Shown here piece after piece: positions 14,623 to 23,220 of a DNA stretch of 39,725 bases. Within the stretch, counting starts at the first letter, position 1. Each line of letters starts with the position of its first letter. Made by a program: the position numbers and the translations under genes. Source of the DNA: Rhizobiales bacterium Ga0077525 (lineage in GTDB: Bacteria > Pseudomonadota > Alphaproteobacteria > Rhizobiales > Xanthobacteraceae); assembly GCA_001464835.1 (NCBI GenBank), contig LNDS01000018.1, forward strand, positions 1 through 39,725, written 5' to 3'. The notes under the pieces were generated by a model. That model had not been told where the DNA came from. It worked only from the letters and a program-made list of their open reading frames with translations, and did not search any database.

Positions 14623-16953
14623 ATGACATCAGCGACCGCCGCCCCCGCCCGCAGCAAAAGCGAACCGCGCGTCGAGGACGATGCGCTGGTGCGCGGCCAG
14701 GGCCGCTTCGCCGACGATCCGCGGCTGCCGAACCAGGCCTATGCCGTGTTCGTGCGCTCGCCGCATGCCCATGCCCGCGTCAAGCGGGTTGACGCGGGAG
14801 ACGCGCTGCGCGCCAAGGGCGTGCTGGCGGTGATCACCGCCGATGATCTCAAGGCGATGAACATCGGTAGCATTTCGCGCCATCCGCCGGTCGTCGGCCG
14901 CGGCGGCGCCAAGATGGCGATGCCCTTCCGCCCGGCTTTATGCGGCGACAAGGTCATGCATGGCGGCGACCCGGTGGCGATGGTGGTGGCGGAAACAACC
15001 GCGCTGGCGCTCGACGCCGCCGATCTGGTCGAGGTCGACTACGAGGAATTGCCGGCGGTGGTCGATCTCGACACCGCGATGCAGGCCAAGACCCAGCTCT
15101 ACGCCGACGCGCCGGGCAATCTGTGCGTTGACTGGGCAGGACCAAACCCAAGTGACGACAACGAGCGGGAAGTCGCGGCGTTGATCGCCGGCGCCGCGCA
15201 TGTGGCAAAAGTGTCCGTCACCAACCAGCGCATGGTGGTGGCCTCGATGGAAACGCGTGGCGCCACCGGCGTCTATGACAAAGCCGCGGACAGCTACACG
15301 CTGCACGCCTGCTCGCAGGGCGCGGATTCGCTGCGCAACATGGCGGCATCGGTCATGGGCGTGCCGAACGAGAAATTGCGCGTCATCACGGAGGATGTCG
15401 GCGGCGCTTTCGGCATGAAGACGCCGGTCTATCCGGAATATATCGCGCTCCTGGCCGGCGCCAAGAAGATCGGCCGCCCGGTGCACTGGATGTCGACGCG
15501 CTCGGAGGCCTTCGTCACCGATACGCAGGCGCGCGACACCGTCACCCATGTCGAACTCGCCTGCGACGACAAGGGCAAATTCATCGCGCTGCGCATGCGA
15601 CATTTGTGCAACCAGGGCGCATACGTCTCGACCGCCGGCGTCAACATCAACACCAACAATTTCGCGCGCTGCCTGCCCGGCATGTACAAGATTGGCAAAA
15701 TCGATGTGTCGGTGGCGTGCTATTTCTCCAACACGGTGGCCATCGGGCCTTATCGCGGCGCCGGGCGGCCGGAGGCGAACTACGCGCTGGAGCGCGCGGT
15801 GGAGGAAGCCGCGCGCCTGTTGAGGATGGACCCGGCGCGGCTGCGCAAGAAGAATTTGATTCCGGCCTCCAGCATGCCGTTCAAGACGCCTATCAACACC
15901 TACGACTCCGGCGACTTCCCCGGAATCGTCGACAAGGCACTCAAGCTCGCCGACTACGACAACTTCGCCAGGCGCAAGCGCGAGGCGCAAAAGCGCAAGA
16001 GACTGCGCGGCATCGGCGTCTCCTGCATGCTGGAACATGCCGGCGCGATGCCGATGGAAACCGCGTCGATCGGCTTTCCCGGCGGTGAAAAACTGATCCT
16101 CGGCTGCAACGTACAATCGACCGGACAAAGCCACGCCACCGTGTTCGGCCGCATGCTGGCGCACCGCCTCGGTATCGACGCCAAAACTATCGAGCACCGG
16201 CATGGCGACACCGACATGGGCCTAACCGGGTTTGCCTCGGTCGGTTCGCGCTCGGCGATGTGCGCGGGCGCGGCGATTGTCGTCACCGCCGATACGATGC
16301 TGGCCAAGGGCAAGAAGATCGCCGCGGCGGCACTGGAAGCGTCAGATTCCGACATTCAATATCGCAATGGCGGTTTCGAGGTGGTCGGCACCGACCGGCG
16401 CATTTCGCTGTTCGACACCGCGCGCCGCGCCAAGGACATGGGCGAGACGCTCGACACCAAGGACAAGGCCGAAGCGCCGCTGACGTTTCCGAACGGCTGC
16501 CACATCGCCGAGATCGAGATCGATCCCGACACCGGGAAGTTCGATATCGTCACGTACACGGCGGTCGACGACTGCGGCAACGTGCTGGATCAGACCGTGG
16601 TCGAAGGCCAGGTGCAGGGCTCGATCGCCAACGGCCTCGGCCAGGCGCTGACCGAGAACGCGGTGTACGATTCAGCGAGCGGGCAACTCGTCACCGGCTC
16701 GTTCATGGATTACGGCATGCCGCGCGCCCACGACATGCCGGTGGAGTTGCGCGAGGCGACGCATATCACGCCGGCGACGACCAACCCGCTCGGCGTCAAG
16801 GGCACCGGCGAGGCCGGCACCACGGCGGCGATCGCCGCGGTGATGAATGCGATATCCAACGCCATCCCGAACGGCGCCGCCGATCACATGGAAATGCCGG
16901 CGACGCCGTCGAAGGTGTGGGAAGCGGTGCAGAAGGGGATGGCGGCGAGATAA
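14623..16953 (+). CDS. xanthine dehydrogenase-family molybdopterin-binding subunit (CoxL-like), orphan
   Basis: This 776-residue protein has an N-terminal aldehyde oxidase/xanthine dehydrogenase a/b hammerhead (VEDDALVRGQGRFADDPRLP) and Mo-cofactor-binding regions including GGAFGMKTPVYPEY and GTGEAGTTAAIAAVMNAI, with the active-site Glu at residue 730. The loop above the Mo is PYRGAGRPEA (residues 376-385), the form II pattern rather than the Ser-selenyl-copper AYXCSFR of true CO dehydrogenase. Hydroxylation of an aldehyde or N-heterocycle is likely. The usual FAD and 2Fe-2S partners are not adjacent. The start is the ATG at 14623, with AGGA 7 bases upstream; an upstream in-frame extension to 14578 is unsupported. 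Confidence 0.85.
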   Translation: MTSATAAPARSKSEPRVEDDALVRGQGRFADDPRLPNQAYAVFVRSPHAHARVKRVDAGDALRAKGVLAVITADDLKAMNIGSISRHPPVVGRGGAKMAMPFRPALCGDKVMHGGDPVAMVVAETTALALDAADLVEVDYEELPAVVDLDTAMQAKTQLYADAPGNLCVDWAGPNPSDDNEREVAALIAGAAHVAKVSVTNQRMVVASMETRGATGVYDKAADSYTLHACSQGADSLRNMAASVMGVPNEKLRVITEDVGGAFGMKTPVYPEYIALLAGAKKIGRPVHWMSTRSEAFVTDTQARDTVTHVELACDDKGKFIALRMRHLCNQGAYVSTAGVNINTNNFARCLPGMYKIGKIDVSVACYFSNTVAIGPYRGAGRPEANYALERAVEEAARLLRMDPARLRKKNLIPASSMPFKTPINTYDSGDFPGIVDKALKLADYDNFARRKREAQKRKRLRGIGVSCMLEHAGAMPMETASIGFPGGEKLILGCNVQSTGQSHATVFGRMLAHRLGIDAKTIEHRHGDTDMGLTGFASVGSRSAMCAGAAIVVTADTMLAKGKKIAAAALEASDSDIQYRNGGFEVVGTDRRISLFDTARRAKDMGETLDTKDKAEAPLTFPNGCHIAEIEIDPDTGKFDIVTYTAVDDCGNVLDQTVVEGQVQGSIANGLGQALTENAVYDSASGQLVTGSFMDYGMPRAHDMPVELREATHITPATTNPLGVKGTGEAGTTAAIAAVMNAISNAIPNGAADHMEMPATPSKVWEAVQKGMAAR

Positions 16954-16961
16954 TCAACGCT

Positions 16962-17054
16962 GTCGTGCCCCCGAAAGCGGGGACCCCGTAAACGCAAACG
17001 ATTCGGCTCAAGCACAGACAGGGGATACTGGATGCCCGCCTTCGCGGGTACGAC
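16962..17054. repeat. palindromic repeat (family B), second copy
   Basis: The left arm GTCGTGCCCCCGAAAGCGGG and the right arm gatgcccgccttcgcgggta form an imperfect inverted pair of the same type as at 9888-9982, placed 8 bases after the stop of the CoxL-like gene. Confidence 0.75.
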
Positions 17055-17057
17055 AGC

Positions 17058-17087
17058 AAAAAAAGGCCGGGGTTTGCCCCGGCCTTT
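17058..17087 (-). terminator. bidirectional intrinsic terminator between convergent genes
   Basis: An 11-bp stem (aaaggccgggg / ccccggccttt) closes a tttg loop. Read on the minus strand it is followed by seven T, a strong terminator for the aldehyde dehydrogenase transcript. On the plus strand tttcgttt follows, which can also end the CoxL-like transcript. Confidence 0.85.
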
Positions 17088-17093
17088 CGTTTC

Positions 17094-17117
17094 TGGAGTC
17101 CCGCATTCGCGGGAATA
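17094..17117. repeat. half copy of repeat family B
   Basis: tggagtcccgcattcgcggg followed by aataa matches one arm of the 9888 and 16962 elements (tggatnnccgccttcgcggg). No second arm is present, so it is a truncated copy. It lies just before the 3' end of the aldehyde dehydrogenase gene. Confidence 0.55.
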
Positions 17118-17130
17118 AGCGGAGCTTGCC

Positions 17131-18558
17131 TCACGCCTGGCTGATGAACTTCGTGTTCATGTACGCCTGCAAGCCTTCGATGCCGCCTTCGGAGCCGTAG
17201 CCACTCTCCTTGATGCCGCCGAACGGCGTTTCCGGCGTCGAGATCGCCACCGAGTTGACGCCGACCATGCCGGACTGGATCGCATCGCCAATGGCAATCG
17301 CCTGCGACGCCGAAGTGGTGAAGCTGTAGGCGGCCAGACCGAACTGCAACGAGTTGGCGCGCTGCACCACCTCGTCGAAGGTCTTGAACGGCACGATCGG
17401 CGCCAGCGGCCCGAACGGCTCCTCGGTCATGATCTTCGAGTCATCCGGCACGTCGGTGATAACCGTCGGTTCGAAGAAAAAACCCTGGTTGCCGTGACGA
17501 TTGCCGCCGGTCTGGATCTTGCCGCCGCGCGCCTTGGCGTCGTTTACAAACGATTCCATGGCGTCGAGACGGCGCGGATTGGCCAGCGGCCCGATGGTCG
17601 TGCCTTTCTCCAGGCCGTCGCCGAGCTTGAGGCCCTTGGCGTATTCGGTGAAACGGGCGACGAACTTGTTGTAGCCCTTCTCCTGCACATAGAAGCGCGT
17701 CGGCGAAATGCAGACCTGACCGGCATTGCGATACTTGAAGGCGGCGATGGTGTCGGCCGCCTTCTCCGGATCATAATCGTCGAACACGACGACCGGCGAG
17801 TGGCCACCCAGCTCCATGGTGGCGCGCTTCATGCCCTTGGCGGCGAGACCGGCGAGATGCTTGCCGACCGGAATCGAGCCGGTGAAGGAAATCTTGCGCA
17901 CGATGTCCGAGACGACGAGATGCTCCGAAATCTGCGCCGGCACGCCGAACACCAGATTCAGGACGCCCGCCGGCACGCCGGCATCGGCGAAGCATCTCAC
18001 CAGTTCGAAGCAACCGGCCGGCGTTTCTTCCGAGGCCTTGATGATGATCGAGCAACCGGCGGCGAGCGCGCCGGCAATCTTGCGCACCGGCGTCAGCGTC
18101 GGGAAATTCCACGGCGTGAAAGCGGCGACGACGCCGACCGGCTCCTGCAAGACGATCTGGCGCACGCCCTTGGCGCGGCCCGGCACGATGCGGCCATAGG
18201 CGCGGCGGCCTTCCTCGGCGTACCAGTCGATGATGTCGGCCGAGGTCATCACCTCGATACGCGATTCGTTGATCGACTTGCCCTGCTCCATGGTCTGCAC
18301 GGTGGCGACGTGCTCGACGCGCTCGCGCAGCAGGTCGGCGGCCTTGCGCATGATCTTGCCGCGCTCATAGGCCGAGGTGTTTTTCCAGGTCTGGAAGCCC
18401 TTCTGGGCGGCCCCTAACGCCGAGTCGAGATCGGCCTTGCTGGCATGCGGCAACTGCGCCAGCACCTTGCCGGTCGCCGGGTTGATGACGTCTTCGCCCT
18501 TGCGACCTTCGCCGCCGTGCCATTGACCGTCGATATAAAGCTTCAGATCGGAATACAT
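17131..18558 (-). CDS. NAD(P)-dependent succinate-semialdehyde dehydrogenase-family protein
   Basis: This 475-residue aldehyde dehydrogenase oxidises an aldehyde to the acid. It shows the oxyanion Asn151 (PWNFP), the cofactor segment FTGSIPVGKHLAG, general base Glu249 (MELGGHSPVVVFDD) and catalytic Cys283 (NAGQVCISPTRF), all normal for the GabD clade. The start ATG at 18558 has GAGG about 8 bases upstream; a longer open frame to 18666 lacks one. It is downstream of the crotonase-like and CaiB-type genes on the same strand and ends at a strong terminator. The substrate could be succinate semialdehyde or another semialdehyde such as 2-oxoglutarate semialdehyde. Confidence 0.87.
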   Translation of the reverse strand: MYSDLKLYIDGQWHGGEGRKGEDVINPATGKVLAQLPHASKADLDSALGAAQKGFQTWKNTSAYERGKIMRKAADLLRERVEHVATVQTMEQGKSINESRIEVMTSADIIDWYAEEGRRAYGRIVPGRAKGVRQIVLQEPVGVVAAFTPWNFPTLTPVRKIAGALAAGCSIIIKASEETPAGCFELVRCFADAGVPAGVLNLVFGVPAQISEHLVVSDIVRKISFTGSIPVGKHLAGLAAKGMKRATMELGGHSPVVVFDDYDPEKAADTIAAFKYRNAGQVCISPTRFYVQEKGYNKFVARFTEYAKGLKLGDGLEKGTTIGPLANPRRLDAMESFVNDAKARGGKIQTGGNRHGNQGFFFEPTVITDVPDDSKIMTEEPFGPLAPIVPFKTFDEVVQRANSLQFGLAAYSFTTSASQAIAIGDAIQSGMVGVNSVAISTPETPFGGIKESGYGSEGGIEGLQAYMNTKFISQA

Positions 18559-18675
18559 AACGTACCTCGTGGGTTTCCCGGACAAACGATATTGTGGGCG
18601 GTGAGATAGCACTTTCAGGCGCGAGCGGCCACCCTGACCGGCGCCGCGCATCACGCAGTGCAGCATGCGGCGGAC

Positions 18676-19470
18676 CTACGAGCCCGTGAACTTCGGCTTG
18701 CGCTTTTCCATGAAGGCGGTGCGGCCTTCCTTGAAGTCGTTGGCGGCAAAGCAGGCCTGCACCATGGCCTCGGCTTTTTCGAGATCGGGCGGGCCATCGG
18801 AGACAATCTCGCCGACGATGAATTTCACCGAATCGACGCTGAGCGGCGCATTGCCGGCAATGGTCGCGGCGTAGTCCTGGACGTAAGCATCCAACTCGGC
18901 GTCCGGCAGCACGCGGTTAACGAGGCCCATCATCAGCGCTTCCTGCGCAGTGAACTGACGCGCGGTGTAGAAAATTTCCTTGGCGAAGGACGGCCCGACC
19001 ACATCGACCAACTTCTTCAAGCCGGCGTAACGATAGCCGATGGACAGCTTGGCCGCCGGCACGGCGAATTTCGAGCCCTCGGTGCAAATGCGCAAATCGC
19101 AACTCAGAGCGAGGCCGACGCCGCCGCCGATGCAATAGCCGCGGATCATGGCGATGGTCGGCTTGGGGAAATTGTAGAAAGCGCCATAGGCACGATCGAC
19201 CGTGTCGTTGTAACGGTCAGAGGTTTCCTTGTTCGAACGTTCTTTCTCGAACTTGGAAATATCGGCACCCGAGACGAAGGCCTTGCCGCCGGCGCCCGAA
19301 ACGACGACGACACGTATGTTCTTGTCGTTCTTGAACTCGTCGAGGAAGCCTTCCGCGGCCTCCCACATATCCAGCGACACGGCGTTGTGGCGTTCCGGGT
19401 TGTTGAAAGTCAGATAGCCGACCTGCCCCTCCTTGCGGGACAACATCTTATCGGTAGCGGGTGCGGTCAT
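18676..19470 (-). CDS. crotonase-superfamily protein lacking the hydratase glutamates
   Basis: The 264-residue protein has the crotonase fold: the CoA-binding A-D-I loop SGADISKF (about 67-74) and the oxyanion region IRGYCIGGGVGLALSCDLRI. The two glutamates that hydrate enoyl-CoA (E144 and E164 of the rat mitochondrial enzyme) align with Gly119 in GGGVGLALSC and Ala139 in FAVPAAKLSI. Classical hydratase activity is therefore unlikely; other crotonases use different residues for isomerase, hydrolase, decarboxylase or C-C lyase reactions on CoA esters. AAGGA lies 9 bases before the ATG at 19470; an ATG at 19479 sits directly on that site and is less likely. It lies between the CaiB-type and aldehyde dehydrogenase genes. 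Confidence 0.85.
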   Translation of the reverse strand: MTAPATDKMLSRKEGQVGYLTFNNPERHNAVSLDMWEAAEGFLDEFKNDKNIRVVVVSGAGGKAFVSGADISKFEKERSNKETSDRYNDTVDRAYGAFYNFPKPTIAMIRGYCIGGGVGLALSCDLRICTEGSKFAVPAAKLSIGYRYAGLKKLVDVVGPSFAKEIFYTARQFTAQEALMMGLVNRVLPDAELDAYVQDYAATIAGNAPLSVDSVKFIVGEIVSDGPPDLEKAEAMVQACFAANDFKEGRTAFMEKRKPKFTGS

Positions 19471-19496
19471 CGTTTTCATTCCTTCCCTGACTTAAG

Positions 19497-19541
19497 CCGT
19501 CATCCTGAGGTGCGCGTTTTTGCGGCTCGAAGGATGACAGC
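19497..19541. repeat. short palindromic repeat (family C)
   Basis: gccgtcatcctgaggtgcgc and ggctcgaaggatgacagcc are inverted arms around a short tttttg loop, an abbreviated copy of the elements at 14431 and 23083. It lies just upstream of the crotonase-like start and may affect the transcript from the CaiB-type gene. Confidence 0.6.
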
Positions 19542-19669
19542 CTGTGATTCGTTGCCCGTCGCCCACCGATCTCGGGTATACCCGAGATCGTATTTTACAA
19601 AAGCAAGTCGGCCAAGGCAGACTTGCTGTGGCGCGGCTTCGCCGCGCACCTTAGGGTGACGGAGATGGG

Positions 19670-20863
19670 TTACACAGCCTTCGCCCGATGTAGCGCGGCG
19701 ATTTCATCGTCGGAAAATCCAAACTCCCTGAACACCTCGTCGGTGTGCTGGCCCTGGTCTGGAGGCGTCGCGACGATCCTGCTCGGCGTGCGCGACAGCG
19801 CGAAGGGTTGGCCGACAAAGGTCTGCGTCTCGCCGTTCGGTTTCTTTGCGGCCTGCGCGATGCCGAGATGCTTGACCTGCTCGTCGGCGAACACTTGATC
19901 GATGGAATAGATCGGCCCGCACGGCACGCCGGCCTTGTTGAAGATATCGATCCATGCCGCGCTCGGCTTTGACACGGTTTTGACTTCGATGGCCGAATTG
20001 ACCGCGTTGCGGTTCTTCGAGCGCAGCAGGCCGGTTTTATAATCGGGATGATCGATCAGCTCAGGCGCGCCGATGGCCTGGCACAGCCGCTCCCACATCA
20101 CTTGGCCTGCGGCGGCGATGTTGATGTGCCCGTCCGAGGTCTTGAACACGCCGGTCGGAATGCTGGTCGGGTGGTCGTTGCCGGCCTGCTGCGCCACTTC
20201 CTGCATTTGCAGCCAGCGCGCCGCCTGGAAATCGAGCATGAAGATCTGCGCCTGCAACAGCGAGGTGTTGACCCACTGGCCTTCGCCGGACACTTCACGC
20301 TCCAGCAGCGCGGTCTGGATGCCGAGCGCGGCGAACAGACCGGCGCAGAGATCGGCCACGGGAATACCAACACGGACAGGGCCTTGCCCGGGCAGGCCGG
20401 TGATCGACATCAGGCCGCCCATGCCCTGCGCAATCTGGTCGAAGCCGGGCCGGTCGCGATAAGGCCCGTCCTGGCCGAAACCGGAAATGCTGGCCAGCAC
20501 GATACGCTTGTTGATCTTCTTCAGCGCGTCGTAATTGATGCCGAGACGGTCCTTCACGTCGGGACGGAAGTTCTCAACCACGACGTCGGCCTTCTCAACC
20601 AGCCGCCTGAACGCGGCCAGGCCCTGCGGCGATTTCAGGTCGAGCGTGACGCTGCGCTTGTTGCGGTGCAGGTTCTGGAAATCGGCATTTTCACGGGGCC
20701 CTCCGGCGCCCTCGCCCTTCTCCAAATGCGGCGGCGTCTCGACCTTGATGACATTGGCCCCCCAGTCGGCCAATTGGCGCACACAGGTCGGCCCAGAGCG
20801 AACGCGGGTGAGGTCGAGGACGGTAAAGCGGGAAAGGGCCTCGGAAGCCCGGGGAAACGGCAT
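19670..20863 (-). CDS. family III CoA-transferase (CaiB/BaiF/formyl-CoA transferase type)
   Basis: This 397-residue protein moves CoA between carboxylic acids without a ping-pong covalent glutamate; family III uses an Asp. Seen are the N-terminal VLDLTRVRSGPTCVRQLADW, ADVVVENFRPDVKDRLG near residues 92-107, the catalytic Asp171 in GIPVADLCAGL and the SIPTGVFKTSDGHINIAAAG segment. Length and motifs are normal. No strong ribosome-binding site is seen before the ATG at 20863. It is the first gene of the minus-strand set CaiB-type, crotonase-like, aldehyde dehydrogenase, which suggests activation of a carboxylic acid, processing of its CoA ester, and oxidation of an aldehyde product. The acid is not identified. 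Confidence 0.88.
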   Translation of the reverse strand: MPFPRASEALSRFTVLDLTRVRSGPTCVRQLADWGANVIKVETPPHLEKGEGAGGPRENADFQNLHRNKRSVTLDLKSPQGLAAFRRLVEKADVVVENFRPDVKDRLGINYDALKKINKRIVLASISGFGQDGPYRDRPGFDQIAQGMGGLMSITGLPGQGPVRVGIPVADLCAGLFAALGIQTALLEREVSGEGQWVNTSLLQAQIFMLDFQAARWLQMQEVAQQAGNDHPTSIPTGVFKTSDGHINIAAAGQVMWERLCQAIGAPELIDHPDYKTGLLRSKNRNAVNSAIEVKTVSKPSAAWIDIFNKAGVPCGPIYSIDQVFADEQVKHLGIAQAAKKPNGETQTFVGQPFALSRTPSRIVATPPDQGQHTDEVFREFGFSDDEIAALHRAKAV

Positions 20864-21229
20864 TTAGACAGCTCCGGCGGTCAATTGGCAGGTCTGATTG
20901 GCAACTTCGGTGCCGACATTCCCCGATTGGCCGGGCCTTGTCTATTGCGCCACCGGCATGACCATTAGGCGTATTTATTCATGATCTGGCCAATTAGGCC
21001 GGAACTTGCCTTGAAATGAACACCGAACGCTGTCATATGAGCGGTGCGAATGAACGACCCCCCTCTCGGGTTCGCGGGCTGCGTGCACGAACTTCCTTCT
21101 ACGAATTTCGCCCCGCCCATTCGATTTCCTGAATAAGCGACAGCCCTGGCAACGCGGGATGTCAAAAAACCGCGCGATACCGCCGGTCGCGTCAGCGATT
21201 CGGCCGTTTTGCCCTATAGAAAGTTACCC
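20864..21229. other. divergent intergenic region without a recognisable gene
   Basis: This 366-base gap between the minus-strand CaiB-type gene and the plus-strand helicase holds no convincing gene. A 66-codon minus-strand frame at 20965-21165 resembles nothing known. A -10-like CTATAG is at 21214-21219, just upstream of the helicase TTG start. No operator or repeat family of this window was seen in it. Confidence 0.5.
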
Positions 21230-22627
21230 TTGACCTCATTTAACGACTTCGGCCTCGCAGAGCCGATCCTTCGCGCCCTTGTCGAAGAAAACTACACCAC
21301 CCCCACCCCGATTCAGGCCCAGACCGTTCCAATCGTCCTCACCGGACGCGACGTCATCGGCATCGCGCAAACCGGCACCGGCAAGACCGCGGCCTTCGCG
21401 CTGCCGATCCTGAACCACCTCTACACCAAGCGCATGCGCCCGGAACGCAAGTCGTGCCGCGTACTCGTATTGTCGCCGACCCGCGAACTGTCCGGCCAGA
21501 TCGCCGACAGCTTCCGCGCCTATGGCCGGCACATGCGGCCCTTGGCGATCGAACTCGCCATCGGCGGCGTGCCGATCAACCGGCAGATCCGCGGCGTCGC
21601 GCATGGCGTCGAAGTTCTCGTCGCCACGCCGGGCCGCCTGCTCGATCTCGTGCATCAGCGCGCGATCACGCTCAATCAGGTCGAAATCCTCGTCCTGGAT
21701 GAGGCCGACCGCATGCTCGACATGGGCTTCATCAACGACATCCGCAAGGTTGTCGCCATGCTGCGCAAGGAGCGCCAGACCCTGTTCTTCTCGGCCACCA
21801 TGCCGGGCGAGATCACCAAGCTGGCCGACTCGATGCTGACCAACCCCGAGCGCGTCGCGGTCACCCCGCAAGCCTCGACCGTCGATCGCATCGCCCAGCG
21901 CGTCATTCTTACCGAGAAGTCAGCCAAGAACGATCTGCTGGTCGAGACGCTCAAGACCGAGACCACGGACCGCGTGCTGGTGTTCACCCGCACCAAGCAT
22001 GGCGCCGACAAGGTCGTCCGCCATTTGCAGAAGTCCGGCTTCGGCGCCGAGGCGATCCACGGCAACAAGTCGCAGAACCAGCGCGAGCGGGTGCTCGCCG
22101 ACTTCCGTAACGGCAAGCTGCGCATCCTCGTTGCCACCGACATCGCCGCCCGCGGCATCGACGTCGATGGCGTCAGCCATGTCGTCAATTACGACCTGCC
22201 GAACATTCCTGAATCCTATGTCCACCGCATCGGCCGCACCGCGCGCGCCGGCGCCGACGGCATTGCGATTTCGTTCTGCGATCACGAAGAGGCAGCGTTC
22301 CTGCGCGATATCCAGCGCATGATCCGCATCACCATCCCCTCGATCGACAAGCGCACCGGTATCCGTCCGGCGGCGCGCCCGGCCGATCACCACCAGGCCT
22401 CGAATCGTCCGAACCGGGGCCGCTTTGCCGGCAATAACGGCAGCAACGGCGGCAACCGCAACGGCGGCGGAAACCGCAATGGCGGCAACCAGGGCCGCCC
22501 CAACCGGGGCAGCCAGGGTCACGGCGGCAACCAGCCGATCCCGCGCGCGGAAGCCTCGCCGGGCGAGCCAAACAGCATCGGAAGCGTGAGTTTCCTCCAG
22601 CGCACCGGCAGTCGTCCGCAGCGCTGA
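21230..22627 (+). CDS. rhlE: DEAD-box ATP-dependent RNA helicase (RhlE type)
   Basis: This 465-residue helicase carries the full set: Q motif [14 protein letters not shown]...TPTPIQAQT, motif I AQTGTGKT, Ia [14 protein letters not shown] in [30 protein letters not shown] and [13 protein letters not shown] low-complexity tail rich in Gly, Asn, Arg and Gln follows from about residue 390 ([20 protein letters not shown]), typical of RNA-binding RhlE tails. It unwinds RNA in ribosome assembly or decay. The start is a TTG at 21230, giving the usual [10 protein letters not shown]-terminus (initiator Met). A TTG at 21209 would add seven residues unlike the family. IF-1 lies downstream, a likely cold-response partner. 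Confidence 0.9.
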   Translation: MTSFNDFGLAEPILRALVEENYTTPTPIQAQTVPIVLTGRDVIGIAQTGTGKTAAFALPILNHLYTKRMRPERKSCRVLVLSPTRELSGQIADSFRAYGRHMRPLAIELAIGGVPINRQIRGVAHGVEVLVATPGRLLDLVHQRAITLNQVEILVLDEADRMLDMGFINDIRKVVAMLRKERQTLFFSATMPGEITKLADSMLTNPERVAVTPQASTVDRIAQRVILTEKSAKNDLLVETLKTETTDRVLVFTRTKHGADKVVRHLQKSGFGAEAIHGNKSQNQRERVLADFRNGKLRILVATDIAARGIDVDGVSHVVNYDLPNIPESYVHRIGRTARAGADGIAISFCDHEEAAFLRDIQRMIRITIPSIDKRTGIRPAARPADHHQASNRPNRGRFAGNNGSNGGNRNGGGNRNGGNQGRPNRGSQGHGGNQPIPRAEASPGEPNSIGSVSFLQRTGSRPQR

Positions 22628-22747
22628 CAAAAACCGTCAAAATAGCCCCGTCCCAGGTGCTGTATTTTGGGTTTTGTCCTTGGGGCGGGAGCGGTTTTTC
22701 GGATATGTAGAGCGGCCCCAGGTTGGGGGTACCGGGAGAGGAATTGG

Positions 22748-23020
22748 ATGGCGAAGGAAGAATTGCTGGAATTCGACGGGACGGTGACCGAAGTGTTGCC
22801 GGACGGCAATTTCCGGGTGAAGCTCGACAACGAGCACGAGGTGCTGGCCTACACCGCCGGCAAGATGCGCAAATTCCGCATCCGCACCGGCGTCGGTGAC
22901 CGCGTGATCGTGGAAATGTCGCCCTACGATTTGCAGCGCGGACGCATCAGCTTCCGCCACAAGGGCGATGCCCCCTCGCCGTCGCCGCAGTCGCGCCGGC
23001 CGAATTTCCGCAGGCGGTAA
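22748..23020 (+). CDS. infA: translation initiation factor IF-1 with C-terminal extension
   Basis: The 90-residue protein starts [20 protein letters not shown], with GGGAGAGGA just upstream deciding the ATG at 22748. The OB fold of about 72 residues ends at GRISFRHKG, and a Pro/Ser/Arg-rich tail ([17 protein letters not shown]) adds 17 residues to the usual bacterial length. IF-1 binds the ribosomal A site during initiation. Alphaproteobacterial IF-1 proteins with a basic tail are known and may be a second paralogue. An intrinsic terminator follows. A longer frame to 22667 is not supported. Confidence 0.92.
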   Translation: MAKEELLEFDGTVTEVLPDGNFRVKLDNEHEVLAYTAGKMRKFRIRTGVGDRVIVEMSPYDLQRGRISFRHKGDAPSPSPQSRRPNFRRR

Positions 23021-23041
23021 AAGCACGGCAACATGGTTTCG

Positions 23042-23071
23042 AAAATGCCGGCCTTCGTGCCGGCATTTTTT
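23042..23071 (+). terminator. intrinsic terminator of the IF-1 gene
   Basis: The stem aaaatgccggc / gccggcatttt, closed by a 6-base loop, ends in six T to 23071. It lies 21 bases after the infA stop. Confidence 0.85.
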
Positions 23072-23082
23072 GTAGCTGTTCA

Positions 23083-23201
23083 CCGTCACCCTGAGGTGCG
23101 AGGCAACGAAGTTGCCGAGCCTCGAAGGGCGACGGCCCCGAAGTCGGCGGCCGTTCATCCTTCGAGGCTCGCGCTTGCGCGCTCGCACCTCAGGATGACG
23201 G
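23083..23201. repeat. palindromic repeat (family C), long copy
   Basis: Arms ccgtcaccctgaggtgcgag and ctcgcacctcaggatgacgg enclose agcctcgaagg / ccttcgaggct, giving a 119-base cruciform. It lies between the infA terminator and the convergent transglutaminase-like gene. Confidence 0.75.
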
Positions 23202-23220
23202 ATCAGAGCGCCGGCATTTT

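Noticed and set aside
20965..21165. 66-codon minus-strand frame
   Set aside because: No motif, no ribosome-binding site and no similarity recognised; it sits in the divergent region before the helicase.
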